64,000 nucleotides of DNA from SVTX01 sp045132775 (GCA_045132775.1 JBGUSX010000075.1:35761-99760), one strand, 5' to 3'. Numbered from the stretch's first letter, positions 1-8,591 are shown. Program-made: numbers and translations. Notes: generated by a model from the letters alone, not told the origin.

Positions 1-1
1 G

Positions 2-493
2 CTCCCCGCAACCGTTACATTCATCGGCAAGAACGCTTTTGCCGGATGTACGTCTCTTGAAACTATCGTAATTCCTGCGGCTGTTACGTATATCGATGCT
101 TATGCGTTTGCAAAGTGCACCTCTCTTAAGAGCGTTGTGTTCCTTGGAACTGCGGTAGAGTCCATCGGTGACTTCGCATTCATCGGCTGTACCGCACTCG
201 AGACCATCGTTCTCCCCGAAGGACTTGAGTCTATCGGAAAGGAAGCGTTCTCGGGCTGTGAGTCGATCAAGGCTATAAAGACCCCCTCCACTCTTAAGAG
301 CATCGACAATCTTGCATTCTACAAGTGCCCCGGTCTTGACGCAGACGGCGCGCTCGAGCTCTCCGCTTCTATTGAGAAGATCGGCGAGTTTGCGTTCAGC
401 GGAATCAACAAGAAGTACATAAAGGCTCCCGAGGGCTCTTATGCCGCTGATTACGTCTCCAAAATGGCAGACGAAGAGGAAACAGAGAAATAA
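2..493 (+). CDS. BspA-type leucine-rich repeat protein, 3' end only
   Basis: The reading frame is open from the second base of the window, so the true start lies upstream. About 163 codons are visible. They hold repeated units of about 23 residues of the LRR_5 (BspA-like) type, with IGKNAF, IDAYAF, IGDFAF, IGKEAF and IGEFAF cores separated by short strands and turns (CTSLETI, CTALETI, CESIKAI). Such repeats form a curved solenoid and are usual in exported adhesion-type proteins of gut Clostridia and Bacteroidetes. The C-terminus is a short acidic tail (DEEETEK) with no membrane anchor or sorting signal, so the attachment module, if any, would be N-terminal and outside the window. The repeats are seen; surface location and binding are inferred. 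Confidence 0.85.
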   Translation, partial: LPATVTFIGKNAFAGCTSLETIVIPAAVTYIDAYAFAKCTSLKSVVFLGTAVESIGDFAFIGCTALETIVLPEGLESIGKEAFSGCESIKAIKTPSTLKSIDNLAFYKCPGLDADGALELSASIEKIGEFAFSGINKKYIKAPEGSYAADYVSKMADEEETEK

Positions 494-510
494 TTTCCCA
501 TAAACAATAT

Positions 511-548
511 ATTCGGCAGATCCGAAATCGGATCTGCCGAATTTTTTT
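511..548 (+). terminator. Rho-independent terminator of the LRR gene
   Basis: Perfect 14-bp inverted repeat (ATTCGGCAGATCCG, loop AAAT) followed by seven T on the + strand, 18 bases after the LRR stop codon. On the other strand it follows the stop of the convergent gene but lacks a good U-tract there. Confidence 0.9.
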
Positions 549-2484
549 ATTCAGTTACTTCGTATTCGTCCTCGATGAGCTCGGTCTCCATCTCATCCGG
601 CTGTACACTTGGGGCTTCGGTGTAGTATTCATCGGGCAGGTCTGCGCTCTGCTCATCATTGGGAACCCACGTAGGCCATTCATAATCGTATTCTCCACCG
701 TGAGAATTCTCCGTCCTTATCTCTTCCTCTTTAGGATCATAAGTATCCCAACACTCCTTTTTCTCGTCCCATCCAAAACAAGAGCCGTTCACGTAATACG
801 TAGTACAGCTTGTGCGCACCATCCCGATGATAGCATTGGTGCATTCTGTACCGACGAAATAGTAGTATTTGTCAAAACGGATATGTCCGCTGTTATAAAC
901 CGTTATATAGCAGGCATTTCCCGTGAGATTATTGATACAAACAAAAGTCATTCCCTCATCGGCAAGCTTTGTGATATCTTCAACAACAACCGCATCGCCG
1001 TCTGCACGGTACAGCATTTCCGCAACTGACATTCTACTCTCCCGATCAAGCAGAAGGATATCGGGAGACCAGTCGTTAAATTTCGTTTCCCAATAATCAA
1101 TTTCCTCGTGAAAATCGATCTGTCCCATAAGCTTATTCTCTTCGAGCACCTCGTTGAAGGTAGGATAATGAGCAAGACTGTCAAACACTATCTTATGCCA
1201 TTTCCACTGCATTTCGTTCCAGATATATCCTTGAGGCTCGCCCTCGTATATTATCACATCAATGATACTACGAGCAACCTCCCCGCTTATTTCAAACAGC
1301 CAATCTCCGATCTCACTCACGGAAAAACAAACGTAGCCGCTGTCAAAAACGAGAAACCATCCTGAATTAAGAGAGGAGCTATAGCAGTATATACGCACAT
1401 TTTCGCTGCTGTTTGCCTCGATCTCTGTAAGCTTTGCTCCGCCCTCAATATCTACCGCGCGACTCTCACTTGAGAAGATCAGATCGAGCACTTTATCCTG
1501 CAGCTCGCTGTAAATATCAAAGTGCCTGCAATAATCCTCCTCCGTTTGCTTGAAATACTGTGCTCTTTCGCCGCAATCAAAAGCATACTTGTCGAAAAGC
1601 TGCTCCTTTATTTGAGACATAGTGTTGAATTGATAATCCTTTGAGCTCATAAAATAATACCTGCTGCAATCCACGTACAAGTCAAGTCTTTCGTCCACCT
1701 TAACTATACGGTAACAAAGATAGATTTCTCCGTCAGCTCCTATGACCTCATTTACCTCCGCCTCCAACTCATAAACTATGTCGGAGTTGTAATACTCATA
1801 TTGACGATTTATAGTTATGGTTGCGATATTTTTACCCACAATATTACTTTGGCAACGGATATCGGAAAAATTATAGCTCGCAAACGATTCATCGTCTGTA
1901 AACGAAGTGTATCCAAAATAGGGTTCCTCTTCTATCGGTCCACCGGTAATGCCCTCCGTTGGTTCTTCTATCGGTGCACCCGTGGGGGACAGTGTAGCAC
2001 TCTCGGTAGGCGACTCGATCGGTGCTCCCGTGGGGCACAGTGTAGGGCTACCCGTTACCGCTCCCGTCGGCTCCTCTTCAATGAACGTCGATTGCTCGGT
2101 CGGAGATTCTACAGGGGGGTCTGTCAGCACGGCAGAAGGCAACTTCTCTGTGGGTTCATCCATAGGTACCATCGTAGGCTCCTCGGTCGGAGCATCCGTC
2201 GGTTCACCCGTAGGCGCATTATTACCGACGTCCTCGCTCTCTTCGGTTCCGATCATACCTGTTTCCGTGGTCTCAATGTCGGGATATACGATCTTATTTA
2301 TCACGGGTGCCGCCACCATAGCACCGCAAAGTATCAAAGTACAGCAGGCGGCAATGGCGATGACCTTCACGTGTAAATTCTGCGGTCTTTTCTTGCGCCT
2401 TTTTATGCTGAAATCGGGCGCGGCATCCTCTATCATACCGTCGTCAATATCGCCCAGCATATCCAAAAGGTCTCTGTTTTTCAT
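547..2484 (-). CDS. Membrane-anchored probable anti-sigma factor with long ectodomain
   Basis: This 645-residue protein has a short cytoplasmic N-terminus (about 1-38, with the basic patch RRKKRP), one membrane segment (about 39-63), a Thr/Pro/Glu stalk of repeated EPT/SPT units (about 75-185) and a large extracytoplasmic region with no domain I recognise, ending in an acidic tail. Its start overlaps the stop of the upstream sigma-factor gene by four bases (ATGA), so the two are translationally coupled. A short N-terminus followed by a membrane helix, encoded next to an ECF sigma gene, is the usual layout of Firmicutes anti-sigma proteins. I see no zinc-binding HxxxCxxC motif. The anti-sigma role rests on context; the ectodomain could be a sensor. 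Confidence in the gene is high, in the function moderate. Confidence 0.65.
   Translation of the reverse strand: MKNRDLLDMLGDIDDGMIEDAAPDFSIKRRKKRPQNLHVKVIAIAACCTLILCGAMVAAPVINKIVYPDIETTETGMIGTEESEDVGNNAPTGEPTDAPTEEPTMVPMDEPTEKLPSAVLTDPPVESPTEQSTFIEEEPTGAVTGSPTLCPTGAPIESPTESATLSPTGAPIEEPTEGITGGPIEEEPYFGYTSFTDDESFASYNFSDIRCQSNIVGKNIATITINRQYEYYNSDIVYELEAEVNEVIGADGEIYLCYRIVKVDERLDLYVDCSRYYFMSSKDYQFNTMSQIKEQLFDKYAFDCGERAQYFKQTEEDYCRHFDIYSELQDKVLDLIFSSESRAVDIEGGAKLTEIEANSSENVRIYCYSSSLNSGWFLVFDSGYVCFSVSEIGDWLFEISGEVARSIIDVIIYEGEPQGYIWNEMQWKWHKIVFDSLAHYPTFNEVLEENKLMGQIDFHEEIDYWETKFNDWSPDILLLDRESRMSVAEMLYRADGDAVVVEDITKLADEGMTFVCINNLTGNACYITVYNSGHIRFDKYYYFVGTECTNAIIGMVRTSCTTYYVNGSCFGWDEKKECWDTYDPKEEEIRTENSHGGEYDYEWPTWVPNDEQSADLPDEYYTEAPSVQPDEMETELIEDEYEVTE
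1930..2260 (-). repeat. Thr/Pro/Glu-coding minisatellite in the stalk
   Basis: Degenerate in-frame tandem repeat encoding units such as DAPTEEPT and GAPIESPTES. Several copies are close at DNA level, for example two blocks around ATCGGTGC(A/T)CCCGTGGGG near 1965-2040. Such tracts can change length by slippage or recombination, altering the stalk without a frameshift. Confidence 0.7.
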
Positions 2485-3035
2485 ACCGTTACCCCCTCTC
2501 TTTCAAGCCTCTTTTTAAGATCCTTGCGTAGTCTTGTAAGTATCATTTTGATCTTTCCCTCGCTGACCCCCATATCCTCGGCGATCTCACTGATCGGGCT
2601 CATATACCAGTATCTGCGAATGAATATTCTCCTTTTTTCCTGTGGAAGAGAGCGCAGAAAAGAATCGATCACCTTTCGTATCTGTTCGCCGTCCTCGTAT
2701 TTTTCGTCGTAGGACGGTATGCATCCCTCAAGCTCGTCAAGTACAGCGTCAAGCTGCCCTCCGCCGCGCTTTTGTGCATTATTGTACTCAAGGCGGTTGA
2801 TCGACAGTCCTCGAACGATCTTAGCAAGAAAATTCTTCAGCGAAGGCGGATCCTTCGGCGGTATGGAATTCCAGGTCTTGAGATACGTATCGTTGACTAT
2901 CTCCTCACTATCCTGACTGTTCCGCAATATCTCATACGAGACGTTTCGGCAATATCTGCCGTAAACGCGGTCAGTCTCTTCAATGGCTCGCTCCGAACGA
3001 TCAAAGTACAATCTGATTATTTCAGCGTCTGTCAT
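2481..3035 (-). CDS. RNA polymerase sigma factor, ECF-like sigma-70 family
   Basis: This 184-residue protein has a region-2 block at about 10-60 (RSERAIEE, SQDSEEIVNDTYLKTWN) and a region-4 helix-turn-helix at about 125-180 (LPQEKRRIFIRRYWY, SEIAEDMGVSEGKIKMILTRLR). It lacks regions 1 and 3, as is normal for ECF sigma factors, and directs core polymerase to a small promoter set. The ATG is preceded by GGGAGATAGAC. A hairpin (GCCGC-CAAAA-GCGGC on the coding strand, 3051-3065) sits just upstream of the ribosome site. The next gene is the probable anti-sigma partner, overlapping by four bases. Its own promoter looks like sigma-A type, so self-activation is not evident from the sequence. Confidence 0.9.
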   Translation of the reverse strand: MTDAEIIRLYFDRSERAIEETDRVYGRYCRNVSYEILRNSQDSEEIVNDTYLKTWNSIPPKDPPSLKNFLAKIVRGLSINRLEYNNAQKRGGGQLDAVLDELEGCIPSYDEKYEDGEQIRKVIDSFLRSLPQEKRRIFIRRYWYMSPISEIAEDMGVSEGKIKMILTRLRKDLKKRLEREGVTV

Positions 3036-3155
3036 GTCTATCTCCCTTCAGCCGCTTTTGGCGGCGAAATAGTTTTGTTGAGTCCATTCACTCATATATA
3101 CAGAAAAAAACGGTAAAAGTAACGGATTTTAGAAAATTTTTTGTCCTTTAATATA

Positions 3156-3183
3156 ATTATACCATTTTATGCCTTGTTGTCAA
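3156..3183 (-). promoter_or_regulatory. Sigma-A promoter of the sigma/anti-sigma pair
   Basis: On the minus strand TTGACA, 16-base spacer, TATAAT. It lies about 120 bases upstream of the sigma-factor ATG, leaving a leader of more than 100 nt that contains the hairpin at 3051-3065. Confidence 0.75.
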
Positions 3184-3202
3184 GAAACTCCGCAATACAC
3201 AA

Positions 3203-3230
3203 AAAAAGAACAGGTCTCCCTGTTCTTTTT
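3203..3230 (-). terminator. Terminator of the rbfA-nrnA operon
   Basis: Inverted repeat AAAAAGAACAGG / CCTGTTCTTTTT with a 4-base loop, followed on the minus strand by a T-rich run. It lies seven bases after the nrnA stop and just upstream of the sigma-operon promoter, insulating the two units. Confidence 0.9.
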
Positions 3231-3236
3231 CATAAT

Positions 3237-4271
3237 TTATTGTTCGTTATTCGTTTGTTCGTCCTGCATTCTGTGCTCGATAGCAACGACAATCGCCATC
3301 TCTGCGGCAAGTATGGAGTCAGACGAGAGCGTGCATCCGGCGGCTCTTACGTGTCCTCCGCCTCCGTAATGCGCGCATATCTCCGAGACGTCAAAATCAC
3401 AGGAGGAGCGCATCGAAACACGGAATTTGTTTTCCTCGGTCTGCTGCTTTATCACAGCCGCGACCTCGACTCCCTTTACGCATCTTGCAACGTCGATAAG
3501 CGTCTCAAGGTTTTCATCCGTCGCACCGTACTGCGCCTTAAGGTCATACGGAAAGGTTATCACCGCAATGCGTCCGCCCGAGTAGAAGTTCATTCTCTCA
3601 AAGCCCGCATGCTCGACCTGCATCTGCTTTAGTGTCTTGATTCCGAAAAGACGGTGATTGATATCCGATCCGTCAACTCCCGCCTCAATAAGTCTTGCGG
3701 CAAGGATATGCGTTGAGGGGACGACGTTATTATATCTGAAGCACCCCGTGTCAGAGCTCACCGCGGTATAGATAAGCTCGCACACACGCATCGGCATTTC
3801 TGCTCCAACTTTTTCAAAAACAAGATCAAGGATCGAGCAAAGCACCTCTCCGCAGGATGACGCGCCTGCCAAGACGAAATTATCAGCGTAAGGTGCTCCC
3901 TTGCCGTGATGGTCGATCATAATATCTATCTTATCTTTATACACCTCGTAAAGCGAGCCGAGCTGAGACGGCGAGGCAGTATCAACGCTGACAATAAGAT
4001 CAGGCTCAAGATCCTCGGGGATATTTTCCATCAATACGCTGTCCTGCGAATCCTCACTTGCGAACAAAAGTCTCTCGGGAACCTCACACGCGGAGATACA
4101 CCATGCCCTCTTCCCAAGCGACACGAGCGCGTGACGAAGCGCAAAAGCAGAGCCTATCGCATCTCCGTCGGGATTGATATGAAAAAGAACAAGTACGCTT
4201 CTGGCAGAGAGCAGTCTGTCCGCCACGTCGTTTTGACTCAACGACACAAAGCTTTGCGTATTATCAAGCAT
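3237..4271 (-). CDS. nrnA: DHH/DHHA1 phosphoesterase, NrnA-type oligoribonuclease / pAp phosphatase
   Basis: Cytoplasmic metal-dependent phosphoesterase that degrades short RNA oligomers and dephosphorylates 3'-phosphoadenosine 5'-phosphate in Bacillota. The DHH domain shows NPDGDAIGS (about residue 33), the VSVDTAS metal-site strand and DHHGKG (about 120). The C-terminal DHHA1 domain shows the glycine-rich substrate loop GGGGHVRAAG (about 300). The length of 344 residues is usual for the family. I prefer the ATG at 4271, which has GGTGGAGAGG just upstream; a GTG four codons earlier is possible. The ATG overlaps the end of rbfA by eight bases, so the pair is coupled; rbfA-nrnA adjacency is common in Clostridia and Bacilli. 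A related cyclic-dinucleotide phosphodiesterase role cannot be excluded. Confidence 0.93.
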   Translation of the reverse strand: MLDNTQSFVSLSQNDVADRLLSARSVLVLFHINPDGDAIGSAFALRHALVSLGKRAWCISACEVPERLLFASEDSQDSVLMENIPEDLEPDLIVSVDTASPSQLGSLYEVYKDKIDIMIDHHGKGAPYADNFVLAGASSCGEVLCSILDLVFEKVGAEMPMRVCELIYTAVSSDTGCFRYNNVVPSTHILAARLIEAGVDGSDINHRLFGIKTLKQMQVEHAGFERMNFYSGGRIAVITFPYDLKAQYGATDENLETLIDVARCVKGVEVAAVIKQQTEENKFRVSMRSSCDFDVSEICAHYGGGGHVRAAGCTLSSDSILAAEMAIVVAIEHRMQDEQTNNEQ

Positions 4272-4638
4272 TATCCTCTCCACCGTCCTCGTCGGGATCG
4301 GTTATCGTGATCCCCTCAAGTATCTTTGATATCTTCGCGCCGTACTCGATAGAGCCATCCTCGATAAAGGTGAGCTCGGGAGTGATGCGGAGATTCATTC
4401 TCTTTGCTATCTGTCCGCGGATAAAGCCCGCACTGGACGCAAGTCCCTTTTTGACCTCCTTTTTATCTCCCATAAGCGCGGAATAATATATCTTCGCGTA
4501 TTTGAGATCGGGTGTCACCTCTGCCGCGGTAACGCTGATAAACGCGCCCGAGACTCTGGGGTCCTTTACGTCACGGAGGATCATTGATACCTCCTTTTGC
4601 ATTTCGTCATTTATTCTTCCCTGTCTGTATTTTGCCAT
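4264..4638 (-). CDS. rbfA: 30S ribosome-binding factor A
   Basis: RbfA is a small KH-type protein that binds the immature 30S subunit and helps 16S rRNA 5'-end maturation. The 124-residue product has the family signatures: N-terminal QGRINDEMQKEVSMIL, then DPRVSGAFISVTAAEVTPDLKYAKIYYS, and a C-terminal half with RITPELTFIEDGSIEYGAKIS. A strong site (GGAGGAAAAATGG) fixes the start. It is the middle gene of a minus-strand operon between an unknown gene and nrnA. Confidence 0.96.
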   Translation of the reverse strand: MAKYRQGRINDEMQKEVSMILRDVKDPRVSGAFISVTAAEVTPDLKYAKIYYSALMGDKKEVKKGLASSAGFIRGQIAKRMNLRITPELTFIEDGSIEYGAKISKILEGITITDPDEDGGEDNA

Positions 4639-4686
4639 TTTTCCTCCAAGCCGCGCGTGCGGCGTTTTAATTTCTTTCGTCAGTCT

Positions 4687-5583
4687 TTATTTCCAGAATT
4701 CGAGCATCTGTAAATCGCTAATCTTCTCTTTGACACCTGCAAGTCCTTCGTCTGCATAACTCGGTGCCATCGAGCACACGGTCCTGCCGTCGCGCGAGCT
4801 TATCTCGCAGATCATATCGCCCTCGCAAAGCAGATCGCGTAGAATTTTCTCACCCGTCCACGCATTCTCACCGCCCTCATAAGCGAGAGATATTGACACA
4901 AAATCCTCTTTCAGCGATATCAGAGCATAGAGCTTTCTGCCGGTCGAATACTTCCTTGCAGCCATTGCCATAGCTACCGCTGTGAAAAGACACGCGTTTG
5001 AATGAAGCAAGACTGCTTCCCCATCAAAGCAGAGATCATCTCTCATTGAGGTACATTCTATCGGCAGGCACACGAGCTCTGCGATCGCGCGAAGCATATT
5101 TGCCAACCTGCATGTCACGTCTTCTTCCGCATCTGCAGCTTCGGTGAGATTGAAAAACGTCGCAACAGATCTCGATACGGCTGTCTCTTTTTCGGGATCG
5201 TGATCCATCAATTCATATTGATCTATAAGTCTTTGTGCCGACGGTGATATCATTCGCTCTCTTCCGCTATACGTTTTCCCGAGTGAGCGGCACGGTCTCG
5301 GTATCTCCATAGCGATACCCACGGGTATCTCGCGCGACGAGAAATTATCGACCAGTGCGCAATGATCTTCTCCGCCCCGACTACACACCACTACGCGAGG
5401 AATCTTATTATCGGAGAAGTCGGTCTGGTTCAAAAACGTCATCTCGTCTCTGTCTATCCCCAAATACCTGAAGATATTTTCGCCCTCCGCACTTTCAGCG
5501 GTGCGCGTTCTCTGCGCGATAATTTTCCCGAGACTCTCGGCTGAAAGTGAAAACAAATAAAGATCGTCTATTATCTCTCTCAA
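4687..5583 (-). CDS. Unknown protein upstream of rbfA, possibly a degenerate histidine-kinase-like ATPase fold
   Basis: I do not recognise this 298-residue soluble protein. It has no signal peptide or membrane segment. The N-terminal third (FRYLGIDRDEMTFLNQ, PRVVVCSRGGEDHC) is unlike anything I can name. The C-terminal part (about 150-260) has an LRAIAELVCLPIECTS / HSNACLFTAVAMAMAARKYS / KLYALISLKEDFVSISLAYEGG pattern that loosely recalls the N-box helix and following strands of GHKL ATPases, but the glycine-rich ATP-lid boxes are absent. That resemblance is a guess. The start appears to be TTG, with AAGGGAGA about 10 bases upstream. It opens the operon that continues into rbfA 48 bases later, driven by a consensus promoter overlapping the end of the lipase gene. 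Confidence 0.6.
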   Translation of the reverse strand: MREIIDDLYLFSLSAESLGKIIAQRTRTAESAEGENIFRYLGIDRDEMTFLNQTDFSDNKIPRVVVCSRGGEDHCALVDNFSSREIPVGIAMEIPRPCRSLGKTYSGRERMISPSAQRLIDQYELMDHDPEKETAVSRSVATFFNLTEAADAEEDVTCRLANMLRAIAELVCLPIECTSMRDDLCFDGEAVLLHSNACLFTAVAMAMAARKYSTGRKLYALISLKEDFVSISLAYEGGENAWTGEKILRDLLCEGDMICEISSRDGRTVCSMAPSYADEGLAGVKEKISDLQMLEFWK

Positions 5584-5635
5584 CCGTCCGTCTCCCTTAC
5601 ATTCTTTATCGCAACACTCTGTCGCGCCTTTTTCT

Positions 5636-5664
5636 ATTATAAACTAAAAATACTGTTTTGTCAA
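5636..5664 (-). promoter_or_regulatory. Consensus sigma-A promoter for the rbfA operon
   Basis: On the minus strand TTGACA, 17-base spacer, TATAAT, both hexamers perfect. The -35 box and most of the spacer lie inside the last codons of the lipase-like gene. Confidence 0.85.
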
Positions 5665-6333
5665 GTCGGTCAAGGCTTCATCGGATAAACTATTGAGCGA
5701 CAAAATATAATTTTCTTCGCGGTGCGCGTCAAGGCGCGACCACCTTCCCCGTCTGCCTATCTCGATAAGTCTCCCGACCTGCCGAAATCCGAACGCTCGC
5801 GGCGGCAGATGCGTTACAAGATCGTCAATATTGCGTATTACGAAAAAATCCTGCCAGCGTTCATTCTCCCGCGGCGCGTGCCCGTATATCACCCTCGGGC
5901 AACCGAATCCATAGCCCTGAGCCCTACCTCGAAGATCCCGCCTGTGATACCACACGTACTCATGGCACAAAAGAGCCAATGCCGCGCCGTGACTGTAACC
6001 CACCGTAATGATGTTTTCAAAATTCAGATCGAGCAACGCGCCCTCAATGTACGGTAAGATAGAATTCCATACGCGCAAAAATCCCCCGTGGCAGAGAAAA
6101 TCATCTTGGGACACGGGATAAGCCGAGCTTCCCCCTCCGCTCTCTCCTCTTGCGTGCGATACCGCGGCAAAATCAAGATTATTGTACCAATCCACCGCTC
6201 CGTTGCTCTTCTCAAAGAAAACGTACAGCGTGCCTCCGACTCGGTAAAGCGCAAAGCTGCCCTCGTCCTCCACGGTTATGTATTCTGCGCCAAGGCACGC
6301 GCGAAAGAGCCTTAAAAGATAGTTTTCGTTCAT
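5644..6333 (-). CDS. Class-3 lipase-like alpha/beta hydrolase
   Basis: This 229-residue protein carries the nucleophile elbow GYSHGAALALL (catalytic Ser in G-x-S-x-G) at about residue 130. It is followed by GYGFGCPRVIY and later VIRNIDDLVTHLPP, which supplies the conserved Asp and the pattern seen in Lipase_3 proteins; a C-terminal His (DAHREEN) could complete the triad. There is no signal peptide, so it is probably cytoplasmic, and the substrate (lipid or other ester) is unknown. The start at 6333 has GGGGGC seven bases upstream; an in-frame ATG 20 codons earlier has no obvious ribosome site. The last codons overlap the promoter of the downstream operon. Confidence 0.75.
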   Translation of the reverse strand: MNENYLLRLFRACLGAEYITVEDEGSFALYRVGGTLYVFFEKSNGAVDWYNNLDFAAVSHARGESGGGSSAYPVSQDDFLCHGGFLRVWNSILPYIEGALLDLNFENIITVGYSHGAALALLCHEYVWYHRRDLRGRAQGYGFGCPRVIYGHAPRENERWQDFFVIRNIDDLVTHLPPRAFGFRQVGRLIEIGRRGRWSRLDAHREENYILSLNSLSDEALTDLTKQYF

Positions 6334-6421
6334 TTTTTGCCCCCAATTAACAGTGTCTTTATCAATATATGCCGACTCCTGCAAGGAAAACACAAAAATC
6401 CGGACAAATTCGCTTTTTTTG

Positions 6422-6450
6422 TTGACGAGTGACGAAAAAAGTGGTAGAAT
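6422..6450 (+). promoter_or_regulatory. Promoter of the OB-fold lipoprotein gene
   Basis: TTGACG, 17-base spacer, TAGAAT, ending 35 bases before the ATG, with GGGAGG as ribosome site. Confidence 0.75.
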
Positions 6451-6485
6451 AGAAGCGTAAAATTTTAATATTTTGGGAGGACAAA

Positions 6486-8591
6486 ATGAAGATCTTAAGA
6501 CCCATTGCGCTCCTTATCGCATGTCTCACGCTTTTCAGCTTTGCAGCGTGCGATACGGCAAACAACGAAAAAGAACCGACGGAAAACCCCACCTCTGCTC
6601 CCACCTCAGCTCCGACAGAAGAGCCGACCCAGGCAGAGAGCGAAAAGAACGACGAGTATCAGACCATCACTGTTGCTAAGGCTCTCGAGCTCTGCGGCGA
6701 ACAGCCCGGAAACGCTACGACCGAAAGATACTACATCCGCGCGACCGTAAAGACAGTCTCCAACCCCCAGTACGGCGAGATGACTGTCTACGACGAGACG
6801 GGCGAGATCTACGTCTACGGAACCTACAGCGCAGACGGCTCCAAGAAGTTCTCGGAGCTCGATGAGGTTCCGCAAAAGGGCGACGAGGTCCTTCTTCATT
6901 GCGTCCTCCAGAACTATAACGGAACAAAAGAAGTCCAGAACGCAAGACTCATTGAGTTCAAGTCAAATCAGGGCAGCTTTGACGTGTCCGACTACAAGAG
7001 CGCAACCGTTGCAGAGGCAAGAGCGGCGAAGACGGGCGATAAGCTCCTTGTCAGCGGAATCGTTGCACGCATAACCTACGCAAACGGAATGAAGCCGAGC
7101 GGATTCATCCTTGTTGACGGCGCAGACTCGATCTACGTCTACGACAGAGACGCGGCAGGCAGCGTTAAGATCGGCAACAAGGTCGAGGTGGCAGGCTCCA
7201 AGACGTATTGGATCCTTGAAACCGAGGCAACTCACGCCGCAACCTTCGGATACAAGGGCTGTAATCAGCTTGAAGAGGTAACTCTCGTCTCTAACGACAA
7301 GGGCGAGCACGAGTGGATCAGCTCCGCGATCCCCACGGCGACCGTAAAGGAAATTATGGACACCCCCGTTTCCGAGGATATCACGACTCAGATATACAAG
7401 ACCACAGCTCTTGTAAAGAAGGCACCCGGCAACGGCTTTACAAACTACTACATCGACGACCTCGACGAGAAGACAGGCTCCTATGCGTACACCCAGTGCA
7501 ACGGAAGCGACTTCTCCTGGCTCGACGAGTTTGACGGCAAGATCTGTACGGTTTACCTCGCAGTTCTCAACGCGAAGTCCACAAATTCGGGTTGCGTTTA
7601 CCGTTTCCTTCCCGTTTCCGTCTATGACGAGCAATTTAAGTTTGATCTTGACAATACCGCACAATTTGTTGCAAAATATCACGGTGTCACTCAGTTTGAT
7701 AAGCTCTACACAGGCGACCCAGAGCTTAAGCTTATAAGCACCGTATCCTCATCTCTTCTCGGATTTGATGGCGCAACTCTTACCTATTCTTCAAGTGACG
7801 ATAACGTAGTTCATTTTGTCACAACCGAGGCTATTCCCGAGGAGACCGTCATGCATTGCCGCAACAGCGGTACCGCAACCGTAACAGTGACCGCAAGCTA
7901 CAACGGCAAGACTCACTCCGAGACTGTCGAGGTCAGCGTTTCCATATCCGCAGATATCCCCTCCGTATCGGTCGGTGACGCTATCTCCGCCGCAGTCGGA
8001 ACAGAGCTCACCGTCAAGGGCATCGTAGGTCCTTCCCTTGTAAATCAGAACGGATTTTACCTCATTGACGAGAACGGTGTTATCGCGGTATGCATGAATA
8101 AGGAAGAGCTCGCAAAGGTACAGCTCGGGCAGGAGATCATTCTCAAGGGCACGAGAGCCGTAAGACTCAAGGACGGCTCTGGCGACTTCGGTCAGGCAAA
8201 TCTCGACGCTTGCGAGATCCTCGTAAATAACTACGGCTCACACGATTATTCCACCGCAAGCTTCATCGAAAATATGACCCTGGCAGACGTTTACGGTCTC
8301 AGCGCAAAGGAGGATCACGGTACCGAGGTCTACGTGGTAACGGCAACCGTTAAGGTCGTTGATGCACAGTACTACTCCAACATCTACCTTGTAGACGGTG
8401 ACACCGAGCTCCTTCTCTACTGCTCGAGCTCAACTCAGTACAGCTGGCTCAAGGCATACGCAGGACAATCCGTCACAGTCGAGCTCGCTCCGTGTAACTG
8501 GAACAGTAAGGGCAGCTACCGCGGATGCGTCCTCGCAGTCAGAAATGCCGACGGAAGTAAGGTATGCAACGAGCTGAATTTCAACAAATAA
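6486..8591 (+). CDS. Lipoprotein with repeated OB-fold-like units and an Ig-like insert
   Basis: The 701-residue precursor starts with a lipoprotein signal (MKILRPIALLIAC..., lipobox FAAC, Cys at about 22), then a Thr/Pro/Ser/Glu linker (about 28-55). Next come several beta-rich units of about 90 residues that each begin with a TVA/SVG-type segment and include a YYIRATVK / GKIYVYD-like or GFILVDG / GFYLIDENG strand pair, about 58-155, 165-255, 285-380, 505-600 and 610-695. These match the OB-fold type seen in YhcR-like and similar exported proteins. A Big_2-like stretch (LTYSSSDDNVV, GTATVTVTASYNG) lies at about 395-500. OB folds bind nucleic acids or glycans; the ligand here is unknown. It is monocistronic with its own promoter. 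Lipidation is supported by sequence; binding is inferred. Confidence 0.75.
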   Translation: MKILRPIALLIACLTLFSFAACDTANNEKEPTENPTSAPTSAPTEEPTQAESEKNDEYQTITVAKALELCGEQPGNATTERYYIRATVKTVSNPQYGEMTVYDETGEIYVYGTYSADGSKKFSELDEVPQKGDEVLLHCVLQNYNGTKEVQNARLIEFKSNQGSFDVSDYKSATVAEARAAKTGDKLLVSGIVARITYANGMKPSGFILVDGADSIYVYDRDAAGSVKIGNKVEVAGSKTYWILETEATHAATFGYKGCNQLEEVTLVSNDKGEHEWISSAIPTATVKEIMDTPVSEDITTQIYKTTALVKKAPGNGFTNYYIDDLDEKTGSYAYTQCNGSDFSWLDEFDGKICTVYLAVLNAKSTNSGCVYRFLPVSVYDEQFKFDLDNTAQFVAKYHGVTQFDKLYTGDPELKLISTVSSSLLGFDGATLTYSSSDDNVVHFVTTEAIPEETVMHCRNSGTATVTVTASYNGKTHSETVEVSVSISADIPSVSVGDAISAAVGTELTVKGIVGPSLVNQNGFYLIDENGVIAVCMNKEELAKVQLGQEIILKGTRAVRLKDGSGDFGQANLDACEILVNNYGSHDYSTASFIENMTLADVYGLSAKEDHGTEVYVVTATVKVVDAQYYSNIYLVDGDTELLLYCSSSTQYSWLKAYAGQSVTVELAPCNWNSKGSYRGCVLAVRNADGSKVCNELNFNK

